Shown piece after piece: positions 1-5,802 of a stretch of DNA of 6,102 bases (the stretch's first letter is position 1; each line of letters opens with the position of its first letter). Under the pieces are notes generated by a model, which saw only the letters and a list, made by a program, of their open reading frames with translations, was not told where the DNA came from and searched no databases. The DNA is taken from assembly GCA_028751055.1 (NCBI GenBank), contig JAQZDD010000069.1:1-6102 (forward strand), read 5' to 3'. Both the position numbers and the translations under genes were made by a program. This DNA is from Euryarchaeota archaeon Ods04. GTDB lineage: Archaea; Halobacteriota; Halobacteria; Halobacteriales; Halorutilaceae.

Positions 1-236
1 ACGCCGTACACGAGCGGGAGGATGATGAGAACCGTAGCCGTCGGACGGCGTCCGACACGCGCCGGTAGCGCGCCGAAACTCTCTGCCTTCGCGCGCATGA
101 CCGTGTAGACCATGAACCAGACGCCCGCAACGAAGCCGACGTAAGCTTCGATGCCTGCCAACTCGCCTACGACGGGTGCCAAGAGCACGGCTACGTATAC
201 GGCGAAGACGGCGTCGAAGAGTTCCCGTTTTTTCAA
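1..236 (-). CDS. Multi-pass membrane protein of unknown function, N-terminal part (cut by the left edge)
   Basis: Reading leftward from just after the thrB stop, an open frame of 78 codons runs to the window edge. It starts with a charged segment (LKKRELFD) and continues with hydrophobic stretches at about residues 9-26, 31-47 and from 67 onward. Between the second and third lies a basic loop (RVGRR) that probably faces the cytoplasm. This reads as an integral membrane protein with at least three helices, of which only the start is visible. The chosen start is TTG at 236-234: an in-frame stop lies a few codons upstream and there is no ATG or GTG between. The next candidate, GTG at codon 17, would remove half of the first helix. 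The start lies 4 nt after the thrB stop, so it is probably co-transcribed and perhaps translationally coupled with thrB. I do not recognise the family. Confidence 0.6.
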   Translation of the reverse strand, partial: MKKRELFDAVFAVYVAVLLAPVVGELAGIEAYVGFVAGVWFMVYTVMRAKAESFGALPARVGRRPTATVLIILPLVYG

Positions 237-240
237 CTTC

Positions 241-1128
241 TTAGTGCCGTCCGCGTTTCACGACCTGCACACCGTCGCCGACACGTGCCTGAAACGCGCG
301 CGACTCGACACCTGCATCCCAGAAGCCCTCGACGAAAGCCTCGGCGACATCCGGCTTGTCCTCGCGCTCACAGACAGCAAGGAGCGCGGGACCGGCACCG
401 CTGATGGTCACACCCGTCGCTCCGGCGTCGAGTGCCGCCTCGCGTGCGACGTCGTAGCCTTCGATGAGTGGCGCGCGTGCCTTCTCGACCACATCGTCAC
501 GCATTCCGCGCCCTATCATCCCTATGTCGTTCCGCAGGACGCCCGCGACGACGTGCGAGGCGTCGGCAACGGTTGTCGAGCGTTGTTCGAGGGAAACCGA
601 CGACGGCAGTTCGCCGCGCGCGTCGCGTGTGCTGACGACGATGTCGGGCAGGGCGACGACACAGTGGAAGTCGGCTTCGAAAGCGGTCGTATCGTCGTCT
701 GAGACCGTAAAGCCGCCCGCGATACACGGAGCGACGTTGTCCTTGTGCGCCTTTCCGCTCACGACCTTTTCGCCCTGCGCCGCGGCGTCGATGAGTCCGT
801 CCTGCGACAGACCGAGGTCGTAGAGTTCGTTCGCCGCGACGGCTACGCCCGCGGCACTCGCCGCCGACGAGCCGAGACCGCTTGATGGGCGGACACCCTT
901 GTCCATCTCGACACGTGCTGTAACTCCAAGACTACGTAGAACCTCGCCCGCCGTGTTCTTCTTCGGATCCTCGGGAATGTAGTTCGCTCCCGCACCCTCG
1001 ACAGATATGCTCGTCTTGTCCGCCTTGCTGAGACGAACTATGTCGGCGGGCTTGTCGAGAGCGACGCCGAAGACATCGAAGCCGCTCCCGAGGTTCGCGC
1101 TCGTGGCGGGCGCACGTACCTCAATCAT
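241..1128 (-). CDS. thrB: Homoserine kinase (GHMP kinase family)
   Basis: A 295-residue cytoplasmic enzyme that phosphorylates L-homoserine with ATP to O-phosphohomoserine, the precursor for threonine synthase. All GHMP-kinase landmarks are present: the N-terminal PATSANLGSGFD motif (residues 7-18), the phosphate-binding loop PSSGLGSSAAS (81-91), a Glu at 120 followed by HKDNVAP (128-134), and the C-terminal GVTISGAGPA motif (239-248). Length fits the family. The frame stays open 23 codons further upstream, but the ATG at 1128 is preferred. It begins MIEVRAPATSAN, as family members do, and a TATA-like box 27 nt before it lies inside the longer version, so the extension would not be transcribed. 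It is transcribed divergently from panB and followed closely by a membrane-protein gene. Other GHMP kinases are possible in principle, but the motif set fits homoserine kinase best. Confidence 0.93.
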   Translation of the reverse strand: MIEVRAPATSANLGSGFDVFGVALDKPADIVRLSKADKTSISVEGAGANYIPEDPKKNTAGEVLRSLGVTARVEMDKGVRPSSGLGSSAASAAGVAVAANELYDLGLSQDGLIDAAAQGEKVVSGKAHKDNVAPCIAGGFTVSDDDTTAFEADFHCVVALPDIVVSTRDARGELPSSVSLEQRSTTVADASHVVAGVLRNDIGMIGRGMRDDVVEKARAPLIEGYDVAREAALDAGATGVTISGAGPALLAVCEREDKPDVAEAFVEGFWDAGVESRAFQARVGDGVQVVKRGRH

Positions 1129-1151
1129 GCGAGTACTTTCGTCGGAACGGC

Positions 1152-1159
1152 TCTTAAAA
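1152..1159 (-). promoter_or_regulatory. Candidate TATA box for thrB (leaderless)
   Basis: On the minus strand the box reads TTTTAAGA, in an otherwise GC-rich context. Its centre is about 27 nt upstream of the thrB ATG at 1128, the spacing expected between an archaeal TATA box and the transcription start. The transcript would therefore begin at or within a base or two of the start codon, the leaderless arrangement common in haloarchaea. No Shine-Dalgarno sequence is seen before the ATG, which agrees. The start site itself is inferred. Confidence 0.6.
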
Positions 1160-1173
1160 CGCGGGCTTTTTCG

Positions 1174-1192
1174 GTGGGATATTTTAACCCAC
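1174..1192. promoter_or_regulatory. Imperfect palindrome around the panB TATA box, possible operator
   Basis: Arms GTGGG (1174-1178) and CCCAC (1188-1192) are perfect inverted copies flanking the AT core, and the inner bases TA...TA also pair. The TATA box lies wholly inside. A dimeric repressor bound here would block the basal factors, which is a common archaeal mode of control. This is inference from symmetry alone: the arms are short, and the core is symmetric partly because it is AT-rich. Confidence 0.3.
1180..1187 (+). promoter_or_regulatory. Candidate TATA box for panB (leaderless)
   Basis: The box TATTTTAA is centred about 25 nt upstream of the panB ATG at 1209, so transcription should start at or next to the A of the ATG. 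It is the only strongly AT-rich stretch at that distance, and no Shine-Dalgarno sequence precedes the ATG. This promoter probably serves panB, rpiA and possibly the two genes after them. It sits back to back with the thrB box about 28 nt away. Confidence 0.65.
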
Positions 1193-1208
1193 GCCACGAC
1201 TTCGAGGT

Positions 1209-2054
1209 ATGAACCGTGTCTCCGCGAAGGACCTTTTCGAGAAGAGAGGAGACGAACCTATCGTCATGGTAGCGGCGTACGACGCGCCGTCAGCCGAGAT
1301 ACTCGACGACGTAGCCGACATAATACTGGTGGGCGACAGCGTTGGAAACACGCGTCTCGGCTATGACGACACGCTTCCCGTGACGCTCGACGAGTCGCTC
1401 TCGCATACCGCCGCCGTGGCGCGCGGAAGCGAACGCGCGATGGTCGTCGGAGACATGCCTTTCGCGTCGTTCGGTGTCTCGACCGAACGTTCCGCGGAGA
1501 ACGCCGCGCGTTACCTCAAGGAGGCAGGTGCGCAGGCTGTCAAGTTAGAGACGCCCGTCGAAGGGGGCGTGAGCGTCGAGACGGTGCGCCGTATGACCGA
1601 GTTAGGCGTGCCTGTCATGGGACACGTCGGTCTGACGCCTCAGCAGGTGCATCGGAAGGGATACAAGGTACAGGGACGCGACGAAGAGGAGGCGGACGCG
1701 ATACTCGAAAGAGCGCGTGAACTCGAAGAAGCGGGCGTCTTCTCCGTCGTCCTTGAGTCGGTGCCCGAGTCGTTGGGTGCGCGCGTCACCGACGCGCTCG
1801 GCGTGCCCACAATCGGTATAGGCGCGGGACGTGAGGTCGACGGTCAGGTTCTCGTCTTAGACGACCTCGTCGGACTTTCGGACGGCACGCCGACGTTCGT
1901 CAAGGAGTACGCGGACGTGCGCGGCGTAATGACGGATGCGGTGAAGGAGTACGCCAAAGAGGTGCGCGAAGGCGAGTTTCCGTCGGACGAGCACATCTTC
2001 GGAGACAGCAGGGACAGCAAGGACGACGATACAGATGGAGGAGACGACAGATGA
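1209..2054 (+). CDS. panB: 3-methyl-2-oxobutanoate hydroxymethyltransferase (ketopantoate hydroxymethyltransferase)
   Basis: A 281-residue enzyme that transfers a hydroxymethyl group from methylene-tetrahydrofolate (or the archaeal one-carbon carrier) to 2-oxoisovalerate, giving ketopantoate for coenzyme A synthesis. It has the PanB TIM-barrel signatures: VGDSVGN with metal-ligand Asp43, GDMPF with Asp82, VKLE with Lys112 and Glu114, GHVGLTPQ (138-145), and VLE with Glu183, the expected catalytic base, then IGIGAG (202-207). The start ATG is fixed by the leaderless promoter and by the family's N-terminus. The last 16 or so residues are a low-complexity acidic tail (rich in Asp, Gly, Ser) beyond the conserved core. 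The DNA there also carries the ribosome-binding site for rpiA. The stop overlaps the rpiA ATG (ATGA), so the two genes are almost certainly co-translated. Confidence 0.96.
   Translation: MNRVSAKDLFEKRGDEPIVMVAAYDAPSAEILDDVADIILVGDSVGNTRLGYDDTLPVTLDESLSHTAAVARGSERAMVVGDMPFASFGVSTERSAENAARYLKEAGAQAVKLETPVEGGVSVETVRRMTELGVPVMGHVGLTPQQVHRKGYKVQGRDEEEADAILERARELEEAGVFSVVLESVPESLGARVTDALGVPTIGIGAGREVDGQVLVLDDLVGLSDGTPTFVKEYADVRGVMTDAVKEYAKEVREGEFPSDEHIFGDSRDSKDDDTDGGDDR
2037..2041 (+). promoter_or_regulatory. Strong Shine-Dalgarno sequence for rpiA
   Basis: GGAGG, extended to GGAGGAGA, lies 9 nt before the rpiA ATG at 2051 and inside the final codons of panB. It matches the archaeal 16S 3'-end complement. 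It supports the ATG at 2051 rather than the in-frame ATG at 2099, and shows that internal genes of this operon use Shine-Dalgarno initiation whereas the first gene appears leaderless. Confidence 0.7.
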
Positions 2055-2767
2055 GCAGGAACCCCAAGCAAGACGCAGACGACGAAAAACGCGAAGCGAT
2101 GAAGAGACGCGCCGCCGAGTCCGCTGTCTCGGTCGTCGAGGACGGCGATGTCGTCGGTCTCGGCACCGGAAGCACGGCGGCGTACGCGATAAGAGAGCTT
2201 GGAAGACGCGTCGACGAAGGTCTCGACGTACGCGGCGTTCCGACTTCTCACGGTGCTCGCGCTCTTGCCGTCGAAGAAGGTGTTCCGCTCACGTCGCTTG
2301 ACGTAGAGACTCCCGATGTCGCCATCGACGGCGCGGACGCATTCGACGCCAGCCTCAACCTCGTCAAGGGAGGCGGCGCGGCGCACGCACGCGAGAAGGT
2401 CGTCGCAAAGTCGGCGGACCGTGTCGTGATAGTCGCCGACGAGACGAAGGAACGCGAAGAACTCGACGTACCCGTACCTCTCGAAGTTCTGGAGTTCGCC
2501 GTACCGCACGTCCGCGAATGCATCGAGGAGACGGGCGGCGAGTTCGCATTACGCGAGTCGGGCGGCAAGGACGGTCCTGTCGTGACGGACAACGGTAACG
2601 TCGTGGCGGACGCAGAGTTCTCGGAAGACGGTGCGGACGGATACGACGCACCCGAACTCGCCGAAACGCTCGACGGCATGACTGGCATCGTCGAACACGG
2701 TCTTTTCGTGGATGTTGCCGACGAGGTGCGCGTCGGGCGTGAAGACGGTGTGGAAATTAAGAAGTAG
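2051..2767 (+). CDS. rpiA: Ribose-5-phosphate isomerase A
   Basis: A 238-residue cytoplasmic enzyme interconverting ribulose 5-phosphate and ribose 5-phosphate, which supplies nucleotide synthesis. Visible signatures are GLGTGSTA (36-43) for phosphate binding, DGAD (93-96) with the active-site Asp pair, KGGGAAHAREK (106-116) with Lys106 and the expected catalytic Glu115, TDNGN (179-183), and the C-terminal GIVEHGLF block (212-219). The KGGGAAHAREK form differs from the bacterial KGGGGALLREK form, and as far as I recall it is the usual haloarchaeal version. The first 15 or so residues are a charged extension before the conserved fold, which explains the slightly long protein. The start is supported by the ATGA overlap with panB and a strong Shine-Dalgarno sequence. 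The panB-rpiA pair links coenzyme A and pentose phosphate metabolism only loosely; their proximity may simply reflect shared expression. Confidence 0.95.
   Translation: MSRNPKQDADDEKREAMKRRAAESAVSVVEDGDVVGLGTGSTAAYAIRELGRRVDEGLDVRGVPTSHGARALAVEEGVPLTSLDVETPDVAIDGADAFDASLNLVKGGGAAHAREKVVAKSADRVVIVADETKEREELDVPVPLEVLEFAVPHVRECIEETGGEFALRESGGKDGPVVTDNGNVVADAEFSEDGADGYDAPELAETLDGMTGIVEHGLFVDVADEVRVGREDGVEIKK
2754..2760 (+). promoter_or_regulatory. Weak candidate TATA box before the DUF4268 gene
   Basis: AAATTAA, inside the last codons of rpiA, is centred about 32 nt before the ATG at 2789. Transcription would then start about 5 nt before the start codon. The region 2754-2790 is AT-rich overall, so the box could be chance. 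If real, it would let the nuclease-like gene and rqcH be expressed independently of panB-rpiA. Confidence 0.25.
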
Positions 2768-2788
2768 CCGGAGAATGCAAACAGTTTA

Positions 2789-3751
2789 ATGACCAATAAC
2801 TTTGGCGAGTTGGAGAGTAGAGATGTGAGAGGATACTGGGAGAACGAAGAACGAGATTTTACACCGTGGCTTGCCGACAACATCGGGCATCTCGAAAATG
2901 CCCTGAATCTAGAACTTGAGGTTGAGGAAACTGAACGCGACATAGGTAGGTACTTCCTCGACATACTCGCTCAGGAAGTTGATGGTGGGAGAACCGTAGT
3001 CATTGAAAATCAGCTTAACGACTCTGACCACGACCACTTAGGTAAACTATTGGCGTATGCTTCTGGAGTTGACGCCGACGTAGCCGTCTGGATATCCCCA
3101 GAGTTCCACGATGAACATACCGACGCAGTCGGGTGGCTCAACGAGAACAGCAAACGCGGGATAGACCTGTTCGCCATCCGTCTTGAAGTCTGGAAGATAG
3201 ATGACTCAAATCCTGCAATACGTCTCAATCCGGTTGAGAAACCGAGTGAATGGAAGGACAGAGTGGACTTAGACCCCGACGAAGAACTGAGCGAACTCGG
3301 AGAGAGACGGCTGGAGTATTGGACGGAGTTCAGGGATAAAATAAAGGACAGGGAGACGGTTTTGCGTCCAAGGAAGCCAAAGCCCAACTACTGGTACAAC
3401 AATCCAATCGGGAAGGCAGGATGTAACATCACGTTCCACGTCAACAAATCATTCAGCGTCGAATCCAACTCCGACAAAGACAAACTGAAGTGTCAGATAC
3501 TGATACGTGACGATGCTGAACTCTTCGAACTGTTATCAGAGCAAGAGGAGGAGATAGAAGAGGAACTCGGAGAGCCGTTGAACTGGATACATCCAGATGA
3601 GACAAGAGGAGAAGGTGATAGGAGCTACATCGCGCTCGAAAGAGAAGGCGACATCTCGAACCGTGACAAATGGGACGAGTACCAAGACTGGATGCTCGAA
3701 AAGGGCGAACTCCTGCACGAGACGTTCCACGACAGGATACAACAGCTATGA
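2789..3751 (+). CDS. DUF4268-type protein with N-terminal PD-(D/E)XK nuclease-like domain
   Basis: A 320-residue soluble acidic protein. The N-terminal part (about residues 20-135) has the layout of a nuclease-like fold: FTPWLADN (24-31), then D57 in the YFLDILA block, then VVIENQ (70-75) followed by DHDHLGKLLAYASG. This suggests a PD-(D/E)XK active site with an E-x-Q third motif. Residues from about 170 to the end (YW..F, PNYWYNNPIG, ending DWMLEKGELLHETFHDRI) match what I recall of the C-terminal DUF4268 domain. Family function is not established; nucleic-acid cleavage is inference. The gene is clearly AT-richer than its neighbours (about 48% against about 60%) and uses AGA arginine codons freely, suggesting later acquisition. 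It starts 21 nt after rpiA without a well-spaced Shine-Dalgarno sequence (GGAG sits 15 nt before the ATG) and ends overlapping rqcH by ATGA. Confidence 0.75.
   Translation: MTNNFGELESRDVRGYWENEERDFTPWLADNIGHLENALNLELEVEETERDIGRYFLDILAQEVDGGRTVVIENQLNDSDHDHLGKLLAYASGVDADVAVWISPEFHDEHTDAVGWLNENSKRGIDLFAIRLEVWKIDDSNPAIRLNPVEKPSEWKDRVDLDPDEELSELGERRLEYWTEFRDKIKDRETVLRPRKPKPNYWYNNPIGKAGCNITFHVNKSFSVESNSDKDKLKCQILIRDDAELFELLSEQEEEIEEELGEPLNWIHPDETRGEGDRSYIALEREGDISNRDKWDEYQDWMLEKGELLHETFHDRIQQL
3734..3737 (+). promoter_or_regulatory. Partial Shine-Dalgarno sequence for rqcH
   Basis: AGGA lies 10 nt upstream of the rqcH ATG at 3748, inside the end of the DUF4268 gene. It is short but well spaced. 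No TATA-like box is seen 25-30 nt before the ATG, so rqcH most likely relies on transcription and perhaps ribosome handover from the upstream gene. Confidence 0.4.
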
Positions 3752-5769
3752 AACAGGAACTCACGAGCGTCGACATCGCCGCCGTCGTGAGCGAACTCCA
3801 GAGCTACATCGGCGCGAAGTTCGACAAGTTCTACCAGTACGGCGACGACACGGTGCGCCTCAAGATGCGCGACTACGAAGAAGGACGCGCCGACCTGTTC
3901 GCGGAGGTGGGCGAGACCAAACGTCTGCACCTCGTCGACGAACCTCCGGACGCGCCACAGCGTCCGCCCAACCTGCCGATGCTGATGCGCAAACGCCTTT
4001 CGAGCGGCGAACTGACCTCCGTCGAACAGCACGGCTTCGACCGTGTCGTACGTCTCGTCGGCGAACGCGGCGACGAAAAGTACAGCATCGTCGTCGAACT
4101 CTTCGGCGACGGCAACTTCGTCTTCCTGGACGGTGAAGGCGTGGTTCTGCGTTCGCTCCGTACCGTCCGTCTCAAGACACGTACGGTCGCGGGCGGCGAA
4201 CCCTACGAGTACCCGCCCGAGCGTGTCGACCCATCCGAACTCTCGTACGACGGCTTCGTCAAGGAGATGGAGGAGAGCGGTTCGGACGTTGTTCGGACGC
4301 TCGCCTCCGTCATGGGCTTCGGCGGTCTGTACGCCGAGGAGATATGCTTCCGCGCTGGCGTCGAGAAAGAGCTATCGATAGACGAGGCGACCGAAGAAGA
4401 CTACGAGGCTGTCTACGACGCGGTGCGCACGCTAATTAATCGTCTCGAAACCGGCGACCTCGAACCACGTGTCGTCTACGACGGCGACGCTCCCGTCGAC
4501 GTGACGCCGTTCCCGCTCGTGCGTTACGAGGACAACGAGAAGGAGGAGCACGATACCTTCAACGAAGCCTTGGACGCGTACTTCACCGCGGTCGAGGAGT
4601 ACGAAGAAGAACAGGACGAGGACGGCGACGACGCCGTGGAGAAACAACGCCGTATCGTCGAGCATCAGGAACGCGCCATAGAGGAACGCAAGGAGGAGGA
4701 GGAACGTCTGCGCGAGAAGGCGGAGACGCTGTACGAGAACTACGGCGTCGTCGACGAACTCCTGACCGCCGTGGGCGACGCGCGCGCCTCAGGAGCGACC
4801 TGGGACGAGGTAGAAGATACGCTCGAAGAGGGACGCGAAGAGGGTGTGCGCTCAGCCGAGATAGTCGAACGTGTAGATGCCCAGAACGACCGCGTCTACG
4901 TCACGCTCGACGGCTACGAGATACCTCTCGACCCGCGCGACGGCGTCGAGGCGAACGCTAGCGCGCTCTACGAGGAGGCGAAGGAGGTCGCCGAGAAACG
5001 CGAGGGTGCGAAGGAGGCTCTCGAAGATACGCGTGCCGAACTCGAAAAGATGCTGAAGGCACGCGAAAGAGACGACACCGACGCCGAAGACGAGGAAGAA
5101 ACTACGACGCTGAAGCCACGAGGTCAAGACTGGTACGACCGTTTCCGGTGGTTCCGTACATCCGACGGCTTCTTAGTCATCGGAGGACGCGACGCCGACC
5201 AGAACGACGAAATCTACAAGAAGTACGCCGAACCCGACGACGTCTTCTTCCATACGCAGGCTCCGGGCGGACCCATAACCATTCTGAAACGCACCGAACC
5301 CGACGAGCCGAAGGGTGGCATCGAGATACCCGAACGTTCGCGCGAGGAGGCGGCACAGTTCGCGGGCATCTACTCGTCCGTCTGGGACTCGGGTCAGGGT
5401 GCCGCCGAAGTGTACAGCGTCCCCGCGTCGAACATCTCCAAGACGCCCGAGAGCGGCGAGTACATCGAGAAAGGGAGCGTCGTGGTGCGCGGCGACCGTA
5501 CCTACTACACCGTCAAGATGGAGGCGTCGGTCGGCATGCGCCTCGACGAGTCGGCGGGCGTAGTCGGCGGACCACCCGTTCCTATCGAGTCGCAGGCGGA
5601 GTTCAGCGTCCGTCTCGAACCCGGAAGGTACTCGCGCAACGACATGGCGCAGAAGGTGTACCGGCGTTTCCGCGACGAACTCGACGAGGGCTTAGTACGC
5701 AGGCTCACAAGCGTCGACGAGGTACGTAGCTTCCTCCCGCCCGGTGGGTCACGTATAGTCAACGACTAG
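3748..5769 (+). CDS. rqcH: RqcH / Rqc2-type NFACT protein, ribosome-associated quality control
   Basis: A 673-residue protein of the NFACT family. Bacterial RqcH and eukaryotic Rqc2 bind stalled large ribosomal subunits with peptidyl-tRNA and direct template-free tailing of the nascent chain. Domains in order: NFACT-N (1 to about 180) with Asp9 and the Asp98-Arg99 pair (in GFDRVVRLVG), the residues needed for tailing in yeast Rqc2 and in the same relative positions; a helix-hairpin-helix-like region (about 185-235, ASVMGFGGLYAEEICFRAG); a charged coiled coil in two arms (about 283-332 and 402-452) separated by a small globular part; and NFACT-R (about 460-570), with DWYDRFRWFR, then DDVFFHTQAPGG (497-508) and SGEYIEKGSVVVRG. 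The frame is open upstream, but the ATG at 3748 fits the family N-terminus and overlaps the previous stop. The coil and its linkers are unusually acidic, as expected in a salt-in halophile. Confidence 0.93.
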   Translation: MKQELTSVDIAAVVSELQSYIGAKFDKFYQYGDDTVRLKMRDYEEGRADLFAEVGETKRLHLVDEPPDAPQRPPNLPMLMRKRLSSGELTSVEQHGFDRVVRLVGERGDEKYSIVVELFGDGNFVFLDGEGVVLRSLRTVRLKTRTVAGGEPYEYPPERVDPSELSYDGFVKEMEESGSDVVRTLASVMGFGGLYAEEICFRAGVEKELSIDEATEEDYEAVYDAVRTLINRLETGDLEPRVVYDGDAPVDVTPFPLVRYEDNEKEEHDTFNEALDAYFTAVEEYEEEQDEDGDDAVEKQRRIVEHQERAIEERKEEEERLREKAETLYENYGVVDELLTAVGDARASGATWDEVEDTLEEGREEGVRSAEIVERVDAQNDRVYVTLDGYEIPLDPRDGVEANASALYEEAKEVAEKREGAKEALEDTRAELEKMLKARERDDTDAEDEEETTTLKPRGQDWYDRFRWFRTSDGFLVIGGRDADQNDEIYKKYAEPDDVFFHTQAPGGPITILKRTEPDEPKGGIEIPERSREEAAQFAGIYSSVWDSGQGAAEVYSVPASNISKTPESGEYIEKGSVVVRGDRTYYTVKMEASVGMRLDESAGVVGGPPVPIESQAEFSVRLEPGRYSRNDMAQKVYRRFRDELDEGLVRRLTSVDEVRSFLPPGGSRIVND

Positions 5770-5772
5770 GAG

Positions 5773-5780
5773 TTTTATTA
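5773..5780 (+). promoter_or_regulatory. Candidate TATA box for the TrkA-C-like membrane gene (leaderless)
   Basis: TTTTATTA just after the rqcH stop is centred about 26 nt before the ATG at 5803, again predicting a leaderless transcript. The same T-rich stretch could contribute to transcription termination after rqcH, but no hairpin is evident. The gene it serves is therefore probably a separate unit. Confidence 0.55.
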
Positions 5781-5802
5781 CGCGTCCGCGTATAATGGCT
5801 CC

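Noticed and set aside
228..233. Run of six T on the plus strand after thrB, considered as a terminator
   Set aside because: On the transcribed (minus) strand it reads as A, encoding Lys-Lys at the start of the membrane protein, so it is not a terminator for thrB.
151..702. Plus-strand open frame of 183 codons opposite thrB
   Set aside because: It lies across the conserved GHMP C-terminal motif on the other strand and has no recognisable domain of its own.
1129..1197. 23-codon N-terminal extension of thrB to an ATG at 1197
   Set aside because: It would span the thrB TATA-like box and most of the intergenic region. The family N-terminus begins at the ATG at 1128.
1844..2509. Long minus-strand open frame of 221 codons opposite panB-rpiA
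   Set aside because: Antisense shadow of two well-conserved genes. Its translation is rich in Ser and Arg with no recognisable motif, as expected when GC-rich acidic genes are read backwards.
2248..2964. Minus-strand open frame of 238 codons opposite rpiA and the start of the DUF4268 gene
   Set aside because: Ser/Thr/Pro-rich low-complexity translation, overlaps conserved sense motifs, no promoter or ribosome-binding site.
3670..3747. 26-codon N-terminal extension of rqcH
   Set aside because: It overlaps the DUF4268 coding sequence in another frame and lacks family similarity. The ATG at 3748 places Asp9 and Asp98-Arg99 exactly as in Rqc2.
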